A stretch of DNA of 64,000 nucleotides. Source: Glaciihabitans sp. dw_435. Lineage in GTDB: Bacteria; Actinomycetota; Actinomycetes; Actinomycetales; Microbacteriaceae. Under the pieces are notes generated by a model that worked only from the letters and a program-made list of their open reading frames with translations, had not been told where the DNA came from and searched no databases. The stretch is from positions 186,001 to 250,000 of the forward strand of contig NZ_JAAVUZ010000003.1 of assembly GCF_018449675.1 (NCBI RefSeq), read 5' to 3'. Positions 42,125-51,166 of this stretch are shown piece after piece (position 1 is the stretch's first letter; the number at the start of each line of letters is the position of its first letter). The position numbers were made by a program, and so were the translations under genes.

Positions 42125-44218
42125 CTAGTTGGCGGCCAGCGAATCCTTGGCAGCGGCCACGGCGGCCTCGGTGGTGATTCCAAACTCACGGAACAGGGTC
42201 TTGTAGTCGGCCGACGCACCGAAGTGCTCGATCGAAACGCTGCGGCCCTTGGTGCCGACGTAACGGTCCCAGGTCAGCGCAATGCCGGCCTCGATCGACA
42301 CGCGGGCAGTAATGGCCGCGGGCAGTACCGATTCCTTGTACTCGGCGCTCTGCTCTTCGAACCACTCGAGGCTCGGAGCCGAGACGACGCGGGCGTTGAT
42401 GCCCTCGCCCTTGAGAACCTCGCGAGCCTCTACGGCCAGCTGCAGTTCGGAGCCGGTCGCGATGAAGATCACGTCAGGCGTGCCGTTCGGCGCTTCCGCG
42501 AGAACGTATGCACCCTTGGCGACGTACTTCGCTGCAGCGAAGGTCTCGCCGGAGGCAACGTCTTCTCCACGCTCGAACACCGGAATGTTCTGGCGGGTGA
42601 GGGCGAGACCGGCCGGTCCGTTGCGACGCTCGAGGATCGTCTTCCAGGCCCATGCGGTCTCGTTGGCGTCGCCGGGGCGCACCATGTCGAGTCCCGGGAT
42701 GGCACGGAGAGTAGCGATCTGCTCGATCGGCTGATGCGTGGGGCCGTCTTCACCGAGCGCCACGGAGTCGTGGGTCCAGACGTAGATGGCGGGCGCCTTC
42801 ATGAGTGCGGCGAGGCGCACTGCGGGGCGCATGTAGTCGCTGAAGATCAGGAACGTGCCGCCGAAGGGGCGGGTGTTTCCGTGGAGAACGATGCCGTTGA
42901 GGATCGATCCCATCGCGTGCTCACGAATACCGAAGTGAAGAACGCGGCCCGTGGGGCTGGACTTCCACTCGTGGGTCGACCACTTCTCGGGGACGAATGA
43001 TCCAGCGCCCTCGATCGTGGTGAGGTTGGACTCTGCCAGGTCGGCAGATCCGCCCCAGAACTCGGGGACGACGGCGGCGAGGGCGTTGATGACCTTGCCC
43101 GATGCGGCGCGAGTCGAGACCTCTTTGCCGGCGGGGAAGACGGGAAGCGCCTCCTCGATGCCGGCGGGGAGCTCGCCCGTAAGGACGCGGTCGAGAAGTT
43201 CCTTCTTGTCCGGGTTGGCGTCAGCCCAGGCGTTGAAGCCGACGAGCCACTCTTCGTGAGCGACCTTTCCGCGGTCAAGTGCCTTGCGGGTGTGCTCGAT
43301 GACCTCGGGGTCGACCTGGAAGGTCTGCTCCGGGTCGAAGCCGAGAACTTCCTTGACTCCGGCGAGCTCTTCGGCACCGAGGGCGGAACCGTGGATCTTT
43401 CCACTGTTCTGCTTCTTGGGCGACGGCCATCCGATGATGGTCTTGAGGATGATGATCGAGGGCTTCGAGGTCTCGCCCTTGGCGGCCTCGATGGCGGCGT
43501 TCAGCTCGGCGACGTCCTCGATGTACTCGCCGGTCTTCTTCCAGTCAACGGTCTGGACCTGCCAGCCGTATGCCTCGTAACGGGCTGCGACATCCTCGGT
43601 GAAAGCAATGTTCGTGTCATCCTCGATGGAAATCTGGTTGGAGTCGTAAATGACGACAAGGTTGCCGAGTTCCTGGTGGCCGGCGAGCGACGATGCCTCA
43701 CTGGTGACACCCTCCTGCAGGTCGCCATCGCCAGCGATGACGTACACGAAGTGGTCGAAGGGGCTCTTGCCGGCTTCGGTGTCGGGGTCGAACAGTCCAC
43801 GCTCGAAGCGGGCCGCGTAGGCGAAGCCGACGGCGGAGGCGAGGCCCTGGCCGAGGGGACCCGTGGTGATCTCGACACCATCGGTGTGTCCGTACTCGGG
43901 GTGACCGGGCGTGAGGGAGCCCCACGTACGAAGCTTCTTCAGGTCGTCGAGCTCGAGGCCGTATCCGCCCATGTAGAGCTGGATGTACTGGGTAAGCGAG
44001 CTGTGTCCAACGGACAGGATGAAACGGTCGCGACCGATCCACTCGTTGTCGCTGGGGTCACGACGCATGACCTTCTGGAAGAGCAGGTATGCGGCGGGGG
44101 CAAGGCTCATTGCCGTTCCGGGGTGACCGTTGCCGACCTTCTCCACGGCATCCGCCGCCAAGATACGAACGGTATCGACGGCTTTTTCGTCAATGGGATC
44201 CCACTGGAGGTTTGACAC
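42125..44218 (-). CDS. tkt: Transketolase
   Basis: 697 residues, GTG start at 44218. Thiamin diphosphate motif GDGDLQEGVTSEASSLA with the NQISIED cofactor loop, a conserved GHPGTAMSLAPAAY near the N-terminus and REHAMGSILNG in the second domain. First gene of the operon. The promoter is about 155 bases upstream. Confidence 0.97.
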   Translation of the reverse strand: MSNLQWDPIDEKAVDTVRILAADAVEKVGNGHPGTAMSLAPAAYLLFQKVMRRDPSDNEWIGRDRFILSVGHSSLTQYIQLYMGGYGLELDDLKKLRTWGSLTPGHPEYGHTDGVEITTGPLGQGLASAVGFAYAARFERGLFDPDTEAGKSPFDHFVYVIAGDGDLQEGVTSEASSLAGHQELGNLVVIYDSNQISIEDDTNIAFTEDVAARYEAYGWQVQTVDWKKTGEYIEDVAELNAAIEAAKGETSKPSIIILKTIIGWPSPKKQNSGKIHGSALGAEELAGVKEVLGFDPEQTFQVDPEVIEHTRKALDRGKVAHEEWLVGFNAWADANPDKKELLDRVLTGELPAGIEEALPVFPAGKEVSTRAASGKVINALAAVVPEFWGGSADLAESNLTTIEGAGSFVPEKWSTHEWKSSPTGRVLHFGIREHAMGSILNGIVLHGNTRPFGGTFLIFSDYMRPAVRLAALMKAPAIYVWTHDSVALGEDGPTHQPIEQIATLRAIPGLDMVRPGDANETAWAWKTILERRNGPAGLALTRQNIPVFERGEDVASGETFAAAKYVAKGAYVLAEAPNGTPDVIFIATGSELQLAVEAREVLKGEGINARVVSAPSLEWFEEQSAEYKESVLPAAITARVSIEAGIALTWDRYVGTKGRSVSIEHFGASADYKTLFREFGITTEAAVAAAKDSLAAN

Positions 44219-44379
44219 GAGGTGGATGACCTTTCTTCAAGCGACGTAACGTGGCGTGATCGCCATCGGTACTGAGCGGTGATACCTGCCGTGGTCGTCA
44301 TCGGCGCGGACGCGGGCAGCCCAATCCCACCAAGAAGATGAGGATTGTGCGTGAGGCCAGCGACTGGCAAGCACTTCTA

Positions 44380-44385
44380 AGTATA
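44380..44385 (-). promoter_or_regulatory. -10 box of tkt operon
   Basis: TATACT on the minus strand, starting transcription near 44373 and leaving a leader of about 155 bases. No obvious -35 match was found. Confidence 0.5.
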
Positions 44386-44468
44386 GAGAAACCTGAACAG
44401 CTGTGACGCGCTTCTGCTGGTTACCGAAACACGGGTTGACGAACGTGCTCTCGCATGGGATCGCCTAG

Positions 44469-44474
44469 TATCTA
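44469..44474 (+). promoter_or_regulatory. Possible -10 box of ctaB
   Basis: TATCTA seven bases before ATG 44482; TAGTAT at 44466-44471 is an overlapping alternative. Confidence 0.4.
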
Positions 44475-44481
44475 ACGCGGG

Positions 44482-45426
44482 ATGAGTATTGATAGAGGAG
44501 CCATGGACGTAGCGGTAGAGACCCCCGTCCGGTGGGACGGCAACCGAATCGCGCGCAAGGCCAAGGCGTACGTCGCCCTGACGAAGCCTCGCGTGCTTGA
44601 GTTGCTTCTGGTCACCACCGCTCCGGTGATGATCCTCGCGCAGAACGGTCTGCCCAGTTTGTGGCTCGTGCTGGCCACCCTGATCGGCGGCTCGCTGAGC
44701 GCCGGTTCCGCCAGCGCATTCAACTGCTACATCGACCGCGATATCGACCGCCTGATGAAGCGCACCCAGAACCGTCCGCTCGTCACCGGCGCGCTGTCGG
44801 ACAGGGAAGCCCTGGTTTTCGCCTGGGTTATCGGCGTGGCATCCATTCTCTGGCTCGGATTCACCACCAACTGGCTCGCCGCCGGTCTCTCGCTTCTCGC
44901 AATCCTCGTCTATGTCTTCGTCTACACGATCTGGCTCAAGCGCCGCACCGAACAGAACATCATCTGGGGTGGACTGGCCGGCTGCTTCCCGGTCGTCATC
45001 GGCTGGGCCGCCGTCACCGGCTCCCTCACCTGGGCACCGATCATTCTCTTCGCCGTGATCTTCCTCTGGACCCCGCCGCACTACTGGCCGCTCTCGATGA
45101 AGTACCGCGATGAGTACCAGAACGCGTCTGTGCCGATGCTCGCGGTCGTCCGCGGTCGCACCGTCGTCGGCCTCCAGGTCATCCTGTACGCGTGGGCGAC
45201 CGTTGCCTGCTCGCTCCTGCTCATTCCCGTCGCCAACATGGGGATCCTGTACGTCTCGGTCGCCGCGGGTGCTGGCGCCTGGTTCATCTACGAATCCCAC
45301 CGCCTGTACGGCCGGGCGATTCGTCATGACGACGACGCAAAGCCGATGCGCGTGTTCCACAGCTCCATCACCTACCTGACGCTGGTATTCCTCGCGGTGG
45401 GCATCGACCCGCTGCTGCCCTTCTAA
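44482..45426 (+). CDS. ctaB: Protoheme IX farnesyltransferase (heme o synthase)
   Basis: 314 residues. Adds a farnesyl group to heme B to make heme O for cytochrome oxidase. Polyprenyl transferase motifs: [20 protein letters not shown] and [13 protein letters not shown], within about nine membrane helices. ATG 44482 fits a leaderless start; an ATG at 44503 follows AGAGGAGCC and is an alternative that would shorten the protein by 7 residues. Divergent from tkt and convergent-ward of ctaA. Confidence 0.95.
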   Translation: MSIDRGAMDVAVETPVRWDGNRIARKAKAYVALTKPRVLELLLVTTAPVMILAQNGLPSLWLVLATLIGGSLSAGSASAFNCYIDRDIDRLMKRTQNRPLVTGALSDREALVFAWVIGVASILWLGFTTNWLAAGLSLLAILVYVFVYTIWLKRRTEQNIIWGGLAGCFPVVIGWAAVTGSLTWAPIILFAVIFLWTPPHYWPLSMKYRDEYQNASVPMLAVVRGRTVVGLQVILYAWATVACSLLLIPVANMGILYVSVAAGAGAWFIYESHRLYGRAIRHDDDAKPMRVFHSSITYLTLVFLAVGIDPLLPF

Positions 45427-45768
45427 CGCGGTCGCCTTTGGGAGCTGCAGCTCTCCAGCCAGACGCTGGCGGTCTCCACAGCGGGGCACTCCTTCTCGTG
45501 CCGTCCTGCAGCGAGTCGGTGCGGGTGGTCATGTCTCGCCCACGCAACGGACCCGGGTCCGCTGGACGACGGGTAGCCCGCCGTCAGCCATAACCGGCCC
45601 GGGCACCCGCGATTTCTCCAACCGTAACTCCGCCGGCCACCGAGTGTCAGTCCGCCGGATTCACCGGCGGCGCGCCCGAAGTCGTACTGTCTGATCTGCG
45701 CAGGGGACACCGAGCCCTGGGGCTCCACCGCGCCGCAGTGCGTTCGTTGGCGCGCCGCTCTGAGCGGA
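45427..45768. other. Convergent spacer between ctaB and ctaA
   Basis: No supported gene. The open frame on the minus strand has no recognised protein features. The only palindrome is GAGCTGCAGCTC at 45442-45453, 15 bases past ctaB; it is too short to be a certain terminator. Confidence 0.5.
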
Positions 45769-46773
45769 TCAGAGAATGCGGGCCGCAGCGACGGGACGTC
45801 CGCGCGACGGCGGAGCGACGGATAGCTCGACGGGAGAGCGAAGAGTGAGCACAAAAGCCGTCATTGCGGCGACCAGCATCGCGGCAAGCACCATATGAAT
45901 GCCCACCAGAATCTCGGGAAGCCCGAGGCGCGCCTGCGAGATACCCACGATGATCTGAACGATCTCGATGGCCAGCAGCAGCACACTGTGCCGCCGCACC
46001 TTCCCCAGTGCCTCGGGGGAAGAGAATCCGCGACCGACCACGGCGGCAATCACGAGCAGGATGGTCGCGCCAAACAGGGTGTAGGCGGGCCAGCTGTGCA
46101 GGTGCTGCAGGAACTCGCTGTCCAGACCGTTGCGCGGCGTCTTCGCGTCTCCGGCGTGGGGGCCGGAACCGGTGGTGAGAATGCCGACCACGACGGTGAT
46201 GGCCACGAGCAACGAGGTCACGTGCGTGACGATCAGGAACCAGGATGACGCGGAGCGAACCGTACCGCGGGGGCCGTTGTATACCCGGTACACCAGCATC
46301 GCGGTGATGACGACCAACAGAATCGACACGATGAAGTGAGCGCCCACGATGTAGGGGTTCAGGCCCGTGAGGACGGTGATGCCCCCGAGGACGGCCTGGA
46401 ACGGAATGCTCAGTCCCTGCAGGAGGGTGAGCACGAACAGCTCCGGTCGGCTGCGGCGCAGCCGGAGGATGGCAACGAACACGGCGATGGCGATGATGAC
46501 CAGGACGAAGGTCAGCATGCGGTTTGTGAACTCGATGACGCCGTGGATGCCCATTTCCTGGGTATTGACGAAGGAGTCGGCAGTGCAGCGGGGCCAGGTG
46601 GGGCACCCGAGCCCGGATCCGGTCAGGCGCACGGCGCCACCGGTGCCGACGAGAACGACCTGAATGACGAGAGACAACCACGCGAGCACGCGCACCCGGC
46701 GATCGATTCGATCGGGGAGCCAGAGGTAGAACCTCGACCAAAGAACGGAAATCGCCGAGATCGCGCGTTTCAC
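45769..46773 (-). CDS. ctaA: Heme A synthase (COX15/CtaA family)
   Basis: 334 residues, GTG start with a perfect AGGAGG seven bases before it. Oxidises heme O to heme A. Eight membrane helices, with heme-ligand His in EMGIHGVIEF, AHFIVS, LQHLHSWPAY and GIHMVL. A Cys pair (GCPTWPRC) in an extracytoplasmic loop is typical of Gram-positive CtaA. Works with CtaB across the spacer. Confidence 0.94.
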   Translation of the reverse strand: MKRAISAISVLWSRFYLWLPDRIDRRVRVLAWLSLVIQVVLVGTGGAVRLTGSGLGCPTWPRCTADSFVNTQEMGIHGVIEFTNRMLTFVLVIIAIAVFVAILRLRRSRPELFVLTLLQGLSIPFQAVLGGITVLTGLNPYIVGAHFIVSILLVVITAMLVYRVYNGPRGTVRSASSWFLIVTHVTSLLVAITVVVGILTTGSGPHAGDAKTPRNGLDSEFLQHLHSWPAYTLFGATILLVIAAVVGRGFSSPEALGKVRRHSVLLLAIEIVQIIVGISQARLGLPEILVGIHMVLAAMLVAAMTAFVLTLRSPVELSVAPPSRGRPVAAARIL

Positions 46774-47001
46774 AGCACATCCTCCTGTTATTAGGGCCTA
46801 GTCCCTGTACTGTTAACAGGTTCATCGAACACAACCCCATGCCAGGGAGTCAGCGTTGACGGCGGGTAAATCGCCGGTGTTCTGCTTCAGTTTAGGCAGA
46901 CCAGCTGGGCATCCCGGCACATCCAAAACTTCCCCGGCTTGTTGTGTGAGGGAATGCCGCCGTAGCCACTCCGGTTGTACGCGGTAGGAAAGAGGTAATA
47001 C

Positions 47002-48420
47002 ATGTCTGACGTTCTCATCGATCGCCCCGAGCTCAACACCCTCGGACAGTACGAGTTTGGCTGGTCCGACTCGGACGCTGCCGGAGCCTCCGCGAAACGC
47101 GGGATCAACGAGCAGGTTGTCACCGACATCTCGGCCCTGAAGAGCGAACCCGCCTCGATGCTGAAGAACCGGCTCAAGGGTTTGTCGCTCTTCCGCAAGA
47201 AGCCCATGCCCACTTGGGGAGCAGACCTCTCCGGCATCGACTTCGACAACATCAAGTACTTTGTGCGCTCTACCGAAAAGCAGGCGCAGACCTGGGAAGA
47301 CCTCCCGGAAGACATCCGTAACACGTACGAAAAGCTGGGCATCCCGGAGGCCGAGCGCAAGCGCCTCGTCTCCGGCGTGGCCGCGCAGTATGAGTCCGAG
47401 GTCGTGTTCCACTCGATCAACGCCGAGCTTGAGGCTCAGGGCGTGATCTTCATGGACACCGACACGGCGCTCAAGGAGCACCCCGAATTCTTCGACGAGT
47501 ACTTCGGTACCGTCATCCCGGCCGGCGACAATAAGTTCGCAGCCCTGAACACTGCCGTGTGGTCGGGCGGATCGTTCGTGTACGTTCCTCCGGGAGTGCA
47601 CGTCGAGATTCCGCTGCAGGCCTACTTCCGCATCAACACGGAAAACATGGGTCAGTTCGAGCGCACACTGATCATCGCGGACGAGGGTTCCTACGTTCAC
47701 TACATCGAGGGCTGCACGGCTCCGATCTACAAGAGCGACTCGCTCCACTCCGCCGTCGTTGAGATCATCGTCAAGAAGAACGCCCGCGTTCGCTACACGA
47801 CGATTCAGAACTGGTCCAACAACGTCTACAACCTCGTCACCAAGCGTGCGATCGCCCACGAGGGCGCCACGATGGAGTGGATCGATGGCAACATCGGCTC
47901 CAAGGTGACGATGAAGTACCCGTCCATCTACCTCGTCGGCGAGCACGCCAAGGGTGAGACGCTGTCCGTTGCCTTCGCGGGTCCCGGCCAGCACCAGGAC
48001 GCGGGCGCCAAGATGATCCACATGGCGCCGTATACGACGTCGTCAATCGTCTCGAAATCCATCGCCCGCGGTGGTGGTCGTGCCGGTTACCGCGGTGAGG
48101 TGCGCGTCGACGAAAAGGCACACCACTCCGCCAATACGGTGAGGTGTGACGCGCTTCTGGTTGACACCATTTCCCGGTCGGACACGTACCCCGCAATCGA
48201 CATCCGGGTTGATGACGTACAGCTCGGTCACGAGGCGACGGTGTCCCGCGTCAGTGAAGAGCAGCTCTTCTACCTGATGTCGCGTGGCATGCCCGAAGAC
48301 GAAGCAATGGCAATGATCGTGCGTGGATTCATCGAGCCCATCGCCCGTGAACTGCCCATGGAATACGCACTCGAATTGAACAAGCTCATCGAGATGAGCA
48401 TGGAAGGGTCAGTCGGCTAA
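47002..48420 (+). CDS. sufB: Fe-S cluster assembly protein SufB
   Basis: 472 residues. Scaffold subunit of the SufBCD complex. Conserved [30 protein letters not shown], an essential-type [14 protein letters not shown] segment and [13 protein letters not shown]. Good AGAGG before the ATG. First gene of the cluster; there is no sufR regulator upstream, where it is usually found in actinobacteria. No intein is present, unlike mycobacterial SufB. Confidence 0.96.
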   Translation: MSDVLIDRPELNTLGQYEFGWSDSDAAGASAKRGINEQVVTDISALKSEPASMLKNRLKGLSLFRKKPMPTWGADLSGIDFDNIKYFVRSTEKQAQTWEDLPEDIRNTYEKLGIPEAERKRLVSGVAAQYESEVVFHSINAELEAQGVIFMDTDTALKEHPEFFDEYFGTVIPAGDNKFAALNTAVWSGGSFVYVPPGVHVEIPLQAYFRINTENMGQFERTLIIADEGSYVHYIEGCTAPIYKSDSLHSAVVEIIVKKNARVRYTTIQNWSNNVYNLVTKRAIAHEGATMEWIDGNIGSKVTMKYPSIYLVGEHAKGETLSVAFAGPGQHQDAGAKMIHMAPYTTSSIVSKSIARGGGRAGYRGEVRVDEKAHHSANTVRCDALLVDTISRSDTYPAIDIRVDDVQLGHEATVSRVSEEQLFYLMSRGMPEDEAMAMIVRGFIEPIARELPMEYALELNKLIEMSMEGSVG

Positions 48421-49629
48421 ATGACTACCGCTACACCGGCAGTTTCTGCAGCCGCTCCTACCGATCAGCACGGCGCCAAGGCCCACAGCGATGGGGGATG
48501 GGACTCGAACGAAAAGGGTTACGTCCCCGTTCAGACCCGGTCCGCGCGCTTCACGTCGACGAACCCCGCCGACTTTGCCGCGGTCACCGGACTCGAGGCA
48601 GAGTGGAAGCTCAGCCCCGTCGCCCTGATCCGCCCACTGATCGATGGAGAGCTGGATGGCTCGCCCTACGCCTACCTCTCGACTGAGAGCGAAGGCGTGG
48701 CCGTCGAATGGATCGACCGCACTGATTCCCGTATCGGCAGCGTCGGATCTCCCGAGGAGAAGGCGTCCGCCAATGCGTGGGCATCATTTGACAAGGCACT
48801 GTCGGTCACGCTGACCGGCGAGTCATCCGCTGAGGTCACGATCTCCCGTTCGGGTCTTGGTTCAACGGCGCGCGCGGGTCACACCGTGATCGTCGCGAAG
48901 GCCAACAGTGTCGGCACGATCGTGCTGCAGAACTCCGGCGGCGCCCTGCTCAGCGAAAACGTCGAGGTCATCGTCGAAGACGGCGCTCGCCTGACCCTGA
49001 TCAGTGTGCAGGAATGGGACGACGAGGGAATTCACCTCTCGAGCCAGTTCGCACGCGTTGGCCGTGACGCCTACCTCAAGCACATCGTCGTCTCTCTCGG
49101 CGGCAAGGTCGTCCGGGTCAACCCGTCGGTGGCGCTCGCGGGCGAAGGCGCGGATGGCGAACTGTTTGGCGTGTACTTCGCCGACGCCGGCCAGCACCTC
49201 GAGCAGCGCGTCTACATGTTCCACGAGGGCGCTCACACCAAGGGCCGCGTCAACTACAAGGGCGCGCTCAACGGTGTCGGCGCTCACACCGTCTGGGTCG
49301 GCGATGTCCTCATCGGACCCGCCGCCTCGGGCACCGACAGCTACGAGCAGAACCGCAACCTCGTGCTCAGCGAGGGCACGCGCGCAGATTCCATCCCGAA
49401 CCTGGAAATCCAGACCGGAGATATCGCCGGGGCCGGGCACGCCAGCGCGACGGGCCGGTTTGACGACGAGCACCTGTTCTACCTCCAGGCACGAGGCATC
49501 CCCGAAAAGGAAGCCCGTCGTCTTGTTGTTCTTGGATTCCTCACCGAGGTCATTCAGAAGATCGGCAAGGGAGACCTGGAGACCCGTCTGCTCCAGGCAG
49601 TCGAGGCCGAACTCGGACGAATCGCGTGA
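48421..49629 (+). CDS. sufD: Fe-S cluster assembly protein SufD
   Basis: 402 residues, ATG immediately after the sufB stop. SufD homolog of SufB (DGARLTLISVQEW, YKGALNGVGAHTVWVGDVLIG). Forms a heterodimer with SufB. The N-terminal ~60 residues are hydrophilic and poorly conserved-looking. The stop overlaps the next gene's GTG by 4 bases. Confidence 0.95.
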   Translation: MTTATPAVSAAAPTDQHGAKAHSDGGWDSNEKGYVPVQTRSARFTSTNPADFAAVTGLEAEWKLSPVALIRPLIDGELDGSPYAYLSTESEGVAVEWIDRTDSRIGSVGSPEEKASANAWASFDKALSVTLTGESSAEVTISRSGLGSTARAGHTVIVAKANSVGTIVLQNSGGALLSENVEVIVEDGARLTLISVQEWDDEGIHLSSQFARVGRDAYLKHIVVSLGGKVVRVNPSVALAGEGADGELFGVYFADAGQHLEQRVYMFHEGAHTKGRVNYKGALNGVGAHTVWVGDVLIGPAASGTDSYEQNRNLVLSEGTRADSIPNLEIQTGDIAGAGHASATGRFDDEHLFYLQARGIPEKEARRLVVLGFLTEVIQKIGKGDLETRLLQAVEAELGRIA

Positions 49630-49955
49630 GCGAGGCCACCCGGGTGTGTTCGGCCGCCGAACTGGAGGCTGACTCGGCACTCAAGGTCGTCGTCGACGGC
49701 GTTGCGATCGCCGTGGTCAAGGACTCCGCCGGAGACATCTACGCGCTCGGCGACACCTGCACCCACGGTGACATCTCTCTGTCGGAGGGTTTCGTCGAGG
49801 ACGACACGCTCGAGTGCTGGGCGCACGGGTCCAAGTTTTCCCTGACCACGGGAAAGCCGCTCACCCTTCCCGCGTACGAACCGGTTCCGGTCTACGTCGT
49901 CACCATCATCGATGGCGATGTCTACATCGACCCGAGCAGCACCGTCGCCGTCTGA
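49626..49955 (+). CDS. Rieske-type [2Fe-2S] ferredoxin
   Basis: 109 residues, GTG start in the GTGA overlap with sufD. Rieske motifs CTHGDISLSEG and CWAHGSKF supply the Cys-His pairs for a 2Fe-2S cluster. Commonly annotated as non-heme iron oxygenase ferredoxin subunit. It sits between sufD and sufC in many actinobacteria, suggesting it supplies electrons or is a cluster donor/acceptor in Suf function. No oxygenase is encoded nearby. Confidence 0.92.
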   Translation: MSEATRVCSAAELEADSALKVVVDGVAIAVVKDSAGDIYALGDTCTHGDISLSEGFVEDDTLECWAHGSKFSLTTGKPLTLPAYEPVPVYVVTIIDGDVYIDPSSTVAV

Positions 49956-50000
49956 TCCACGCGGCCCCCTACTTTTAGCAACGACCGAAGGAAACACGCA

Positions 50001-50765
50001 ATGTCTACTCTCGAAATCAGTGATCTGCACGTCAGTGTGGAGACCGACCAGGGCACCAAGCACATCCTCAAGGGTGTCGACCTGACGCTGGAGCAGGGCT
50101 CGATCCACGCGATCATGGGCCCCAATGGCTCCGGCAAGTCGACCCTTGCGTACACCATTGCCGGTCACCCCAAGTATCACGTCGAGAGCGGCTCCGTGAA
50201 GCTCGACGGCGAAGAGGTCCTGACCATGACGGTGGATGCCCGCGCCCGCGCCGGCCTCTTCCTCGCCATGCAGTACCCGGTCGAAATCCCCGGCGTCACC
50301 GTCTCCAACTTCCTTCGCACGGCCAAGACCGCCATCGACGGCGAGGCCCCCGCTCTGCGTGGCTGGGTCAAGGAAATTCGCGAGTCCATGGACGCCCTGC
50401 GCATGGACAAGGCGTTCGCCGAGCGCAACGTCAACGAGGGATTCTCCGGTGGCGAGAAGAAGCGCCACGAAATCCTTCAGCTCGAGCTGCTCAAGCCGAA
50501 GTTCGCCGTGCTCGACGAGACCGACTCCGGCCTCGACGTGGATGCACTGAAGATCGTGTCCGAGGGCGTCAACCGCGCTCACTCCAAGACTGGTCTCGGT
50601 GTGCTCCTCATCACCCACTACACGCGCATTCTGCGGTACATCCACCCCGACTTCGTGCACGTGTTCGTGGACGGCCGCGTCGCGGAGGAGGGCGGCCCCG
50701 AGCTGGCCGATCGTCTCGAAAACGAGGGCTACGACCGCTACCTCACGGGCACGAGCGTAGGCTAA
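50001..50765 (+). CDS. sufC: Fe-S cluster assembly ATPase SufC
   Basis: 254 residues. ABC ATPase of SufBCD. Walker A MGPNGSGKST, signature FSGGEKKRHE and Walker B AVLDETDSGLD. Spaced 45 bases from the ferredoxin, with AAGGAA before the ATG. Soluble, no membrane partner. Confidence 0.96.
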   Translation: MSTLEISDLHVSVETDQGTKHILKGVDLTLEQGSIHAIMGPNGSGKSTLAYTIAGHPKYHVESGSVKLDGEEVLTMTVDARARAGLFLAMQYPVEIPGVTVSNFLRTAKTAIDGEAPALRGWVKEIRESMDALRMDKAFAERNVNEGFSGGEKKRHEILQLELLKPKFAVLDETDSGLDVDALKIVSEGVNRAHSKTGLGVLLITHYTRILRYIHPDFVHVFVDGRVAEEGGPELADRLENEGYDRYLTGTSVG

Positions 50766-50769
50766 CCCC

Positions 50770-51099
50770 ATGGCTACAGCGCTTGCACCGGCGCTCTTCG
50801 ATCAGGTCGAAGAGGCGCTGAAGGATGTTATGGACCCGGAGCTCGGCGTCAACATCGTCGATCTCGGCCTCATCTACGACCTCTCCTGGGACGAAGAGCA
50901 CAATGCCCTCGTCATCAGCATGACGCTGACATCGGCCGGCTGCCCGCTGACCGACGTGCTCGAGGAACAGACCGCGCAGTCCCTGGACGGAATCGTTGAG
51001 GCGTTCCGCATCAACTGGGTCTGGATGCCGCCGTGGGGTCCCGAGAAGATCACCGATGATGGTCGCGACATGATGCGAGCTCTCGGCTTCTCCATGTAA
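50770..51099 (+). CDS. sufT: Metal-sulfur cluster biosynthesis protein, SufT/DUF59
   Basis: 109 residues. MIP18/DUF59 domain: VMDPELGVNIVDLGLIYDL and the conserved Cys in TSAGCPLTD. Acts late in Fe-S cluster maturation. Starts 4 bases after sufC stop, so same transcript. In this operon the desulfurase sufS and the sufU/iscU scaffold do not follow. Confidence 0.93.
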   Translation: MATALAPALFDQVEEALKDVMDPELGVNIVDLGLIYDLSWDEEHNALVISMTLTSAGCPLTDVLEEQTAQSLDGIVEAFRINWVWMPPWGPEKITDDGRDMMRALGFSM

Positions 51100-51103
51100 T
51101 ACT

Positions 51104-51129
51104 CGCACCGCACCAAAGAATTCGGTGCG
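51104..51129 (+). terminator. Weak hairpin after sufT
   Basis: CGCACCG (51104-51110) and CGGTGCG (51123-51129) can pair; an alternative shifted pairing gives a shorter loop. No T tract. Confidence 0.45.
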
Positions 51130-51154
51130 TTCGGGCGAAGGTGCCCGAGGCTGT

Positions 51155-51160
51155 TAGCCT
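51155..51160 (+). promoter_or_regulatory. -10 box of histidine kinase gene, leaderless
   Basis: TAGCCT, six bases before ATG at 51167. Confidence 0.55.
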
Positions 51161-51166
51161 CGTGTC

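Noticed and set aside
40979-43000. 673-codon plus-strand open frame across tal and tkt
   Set aside because: Shadow of two well-identified enzymes; composition is low-information (Val/Asp/Gly/Arg) and no motif is present.
45423-45854. 143-codon minus-strand frame in the ctaB-ctaA spacer
   Set aside because: Overlaps the ctaA end, has no protein motif and no ribosome site.
46792-46821. Palindromes TAGGGCCTA and CCTGT...ACAGG between ctaA and sufB as a SufR or heme operator
   Set aside because: They do not match a known SufR site by eye and are short enough to occur by chance.
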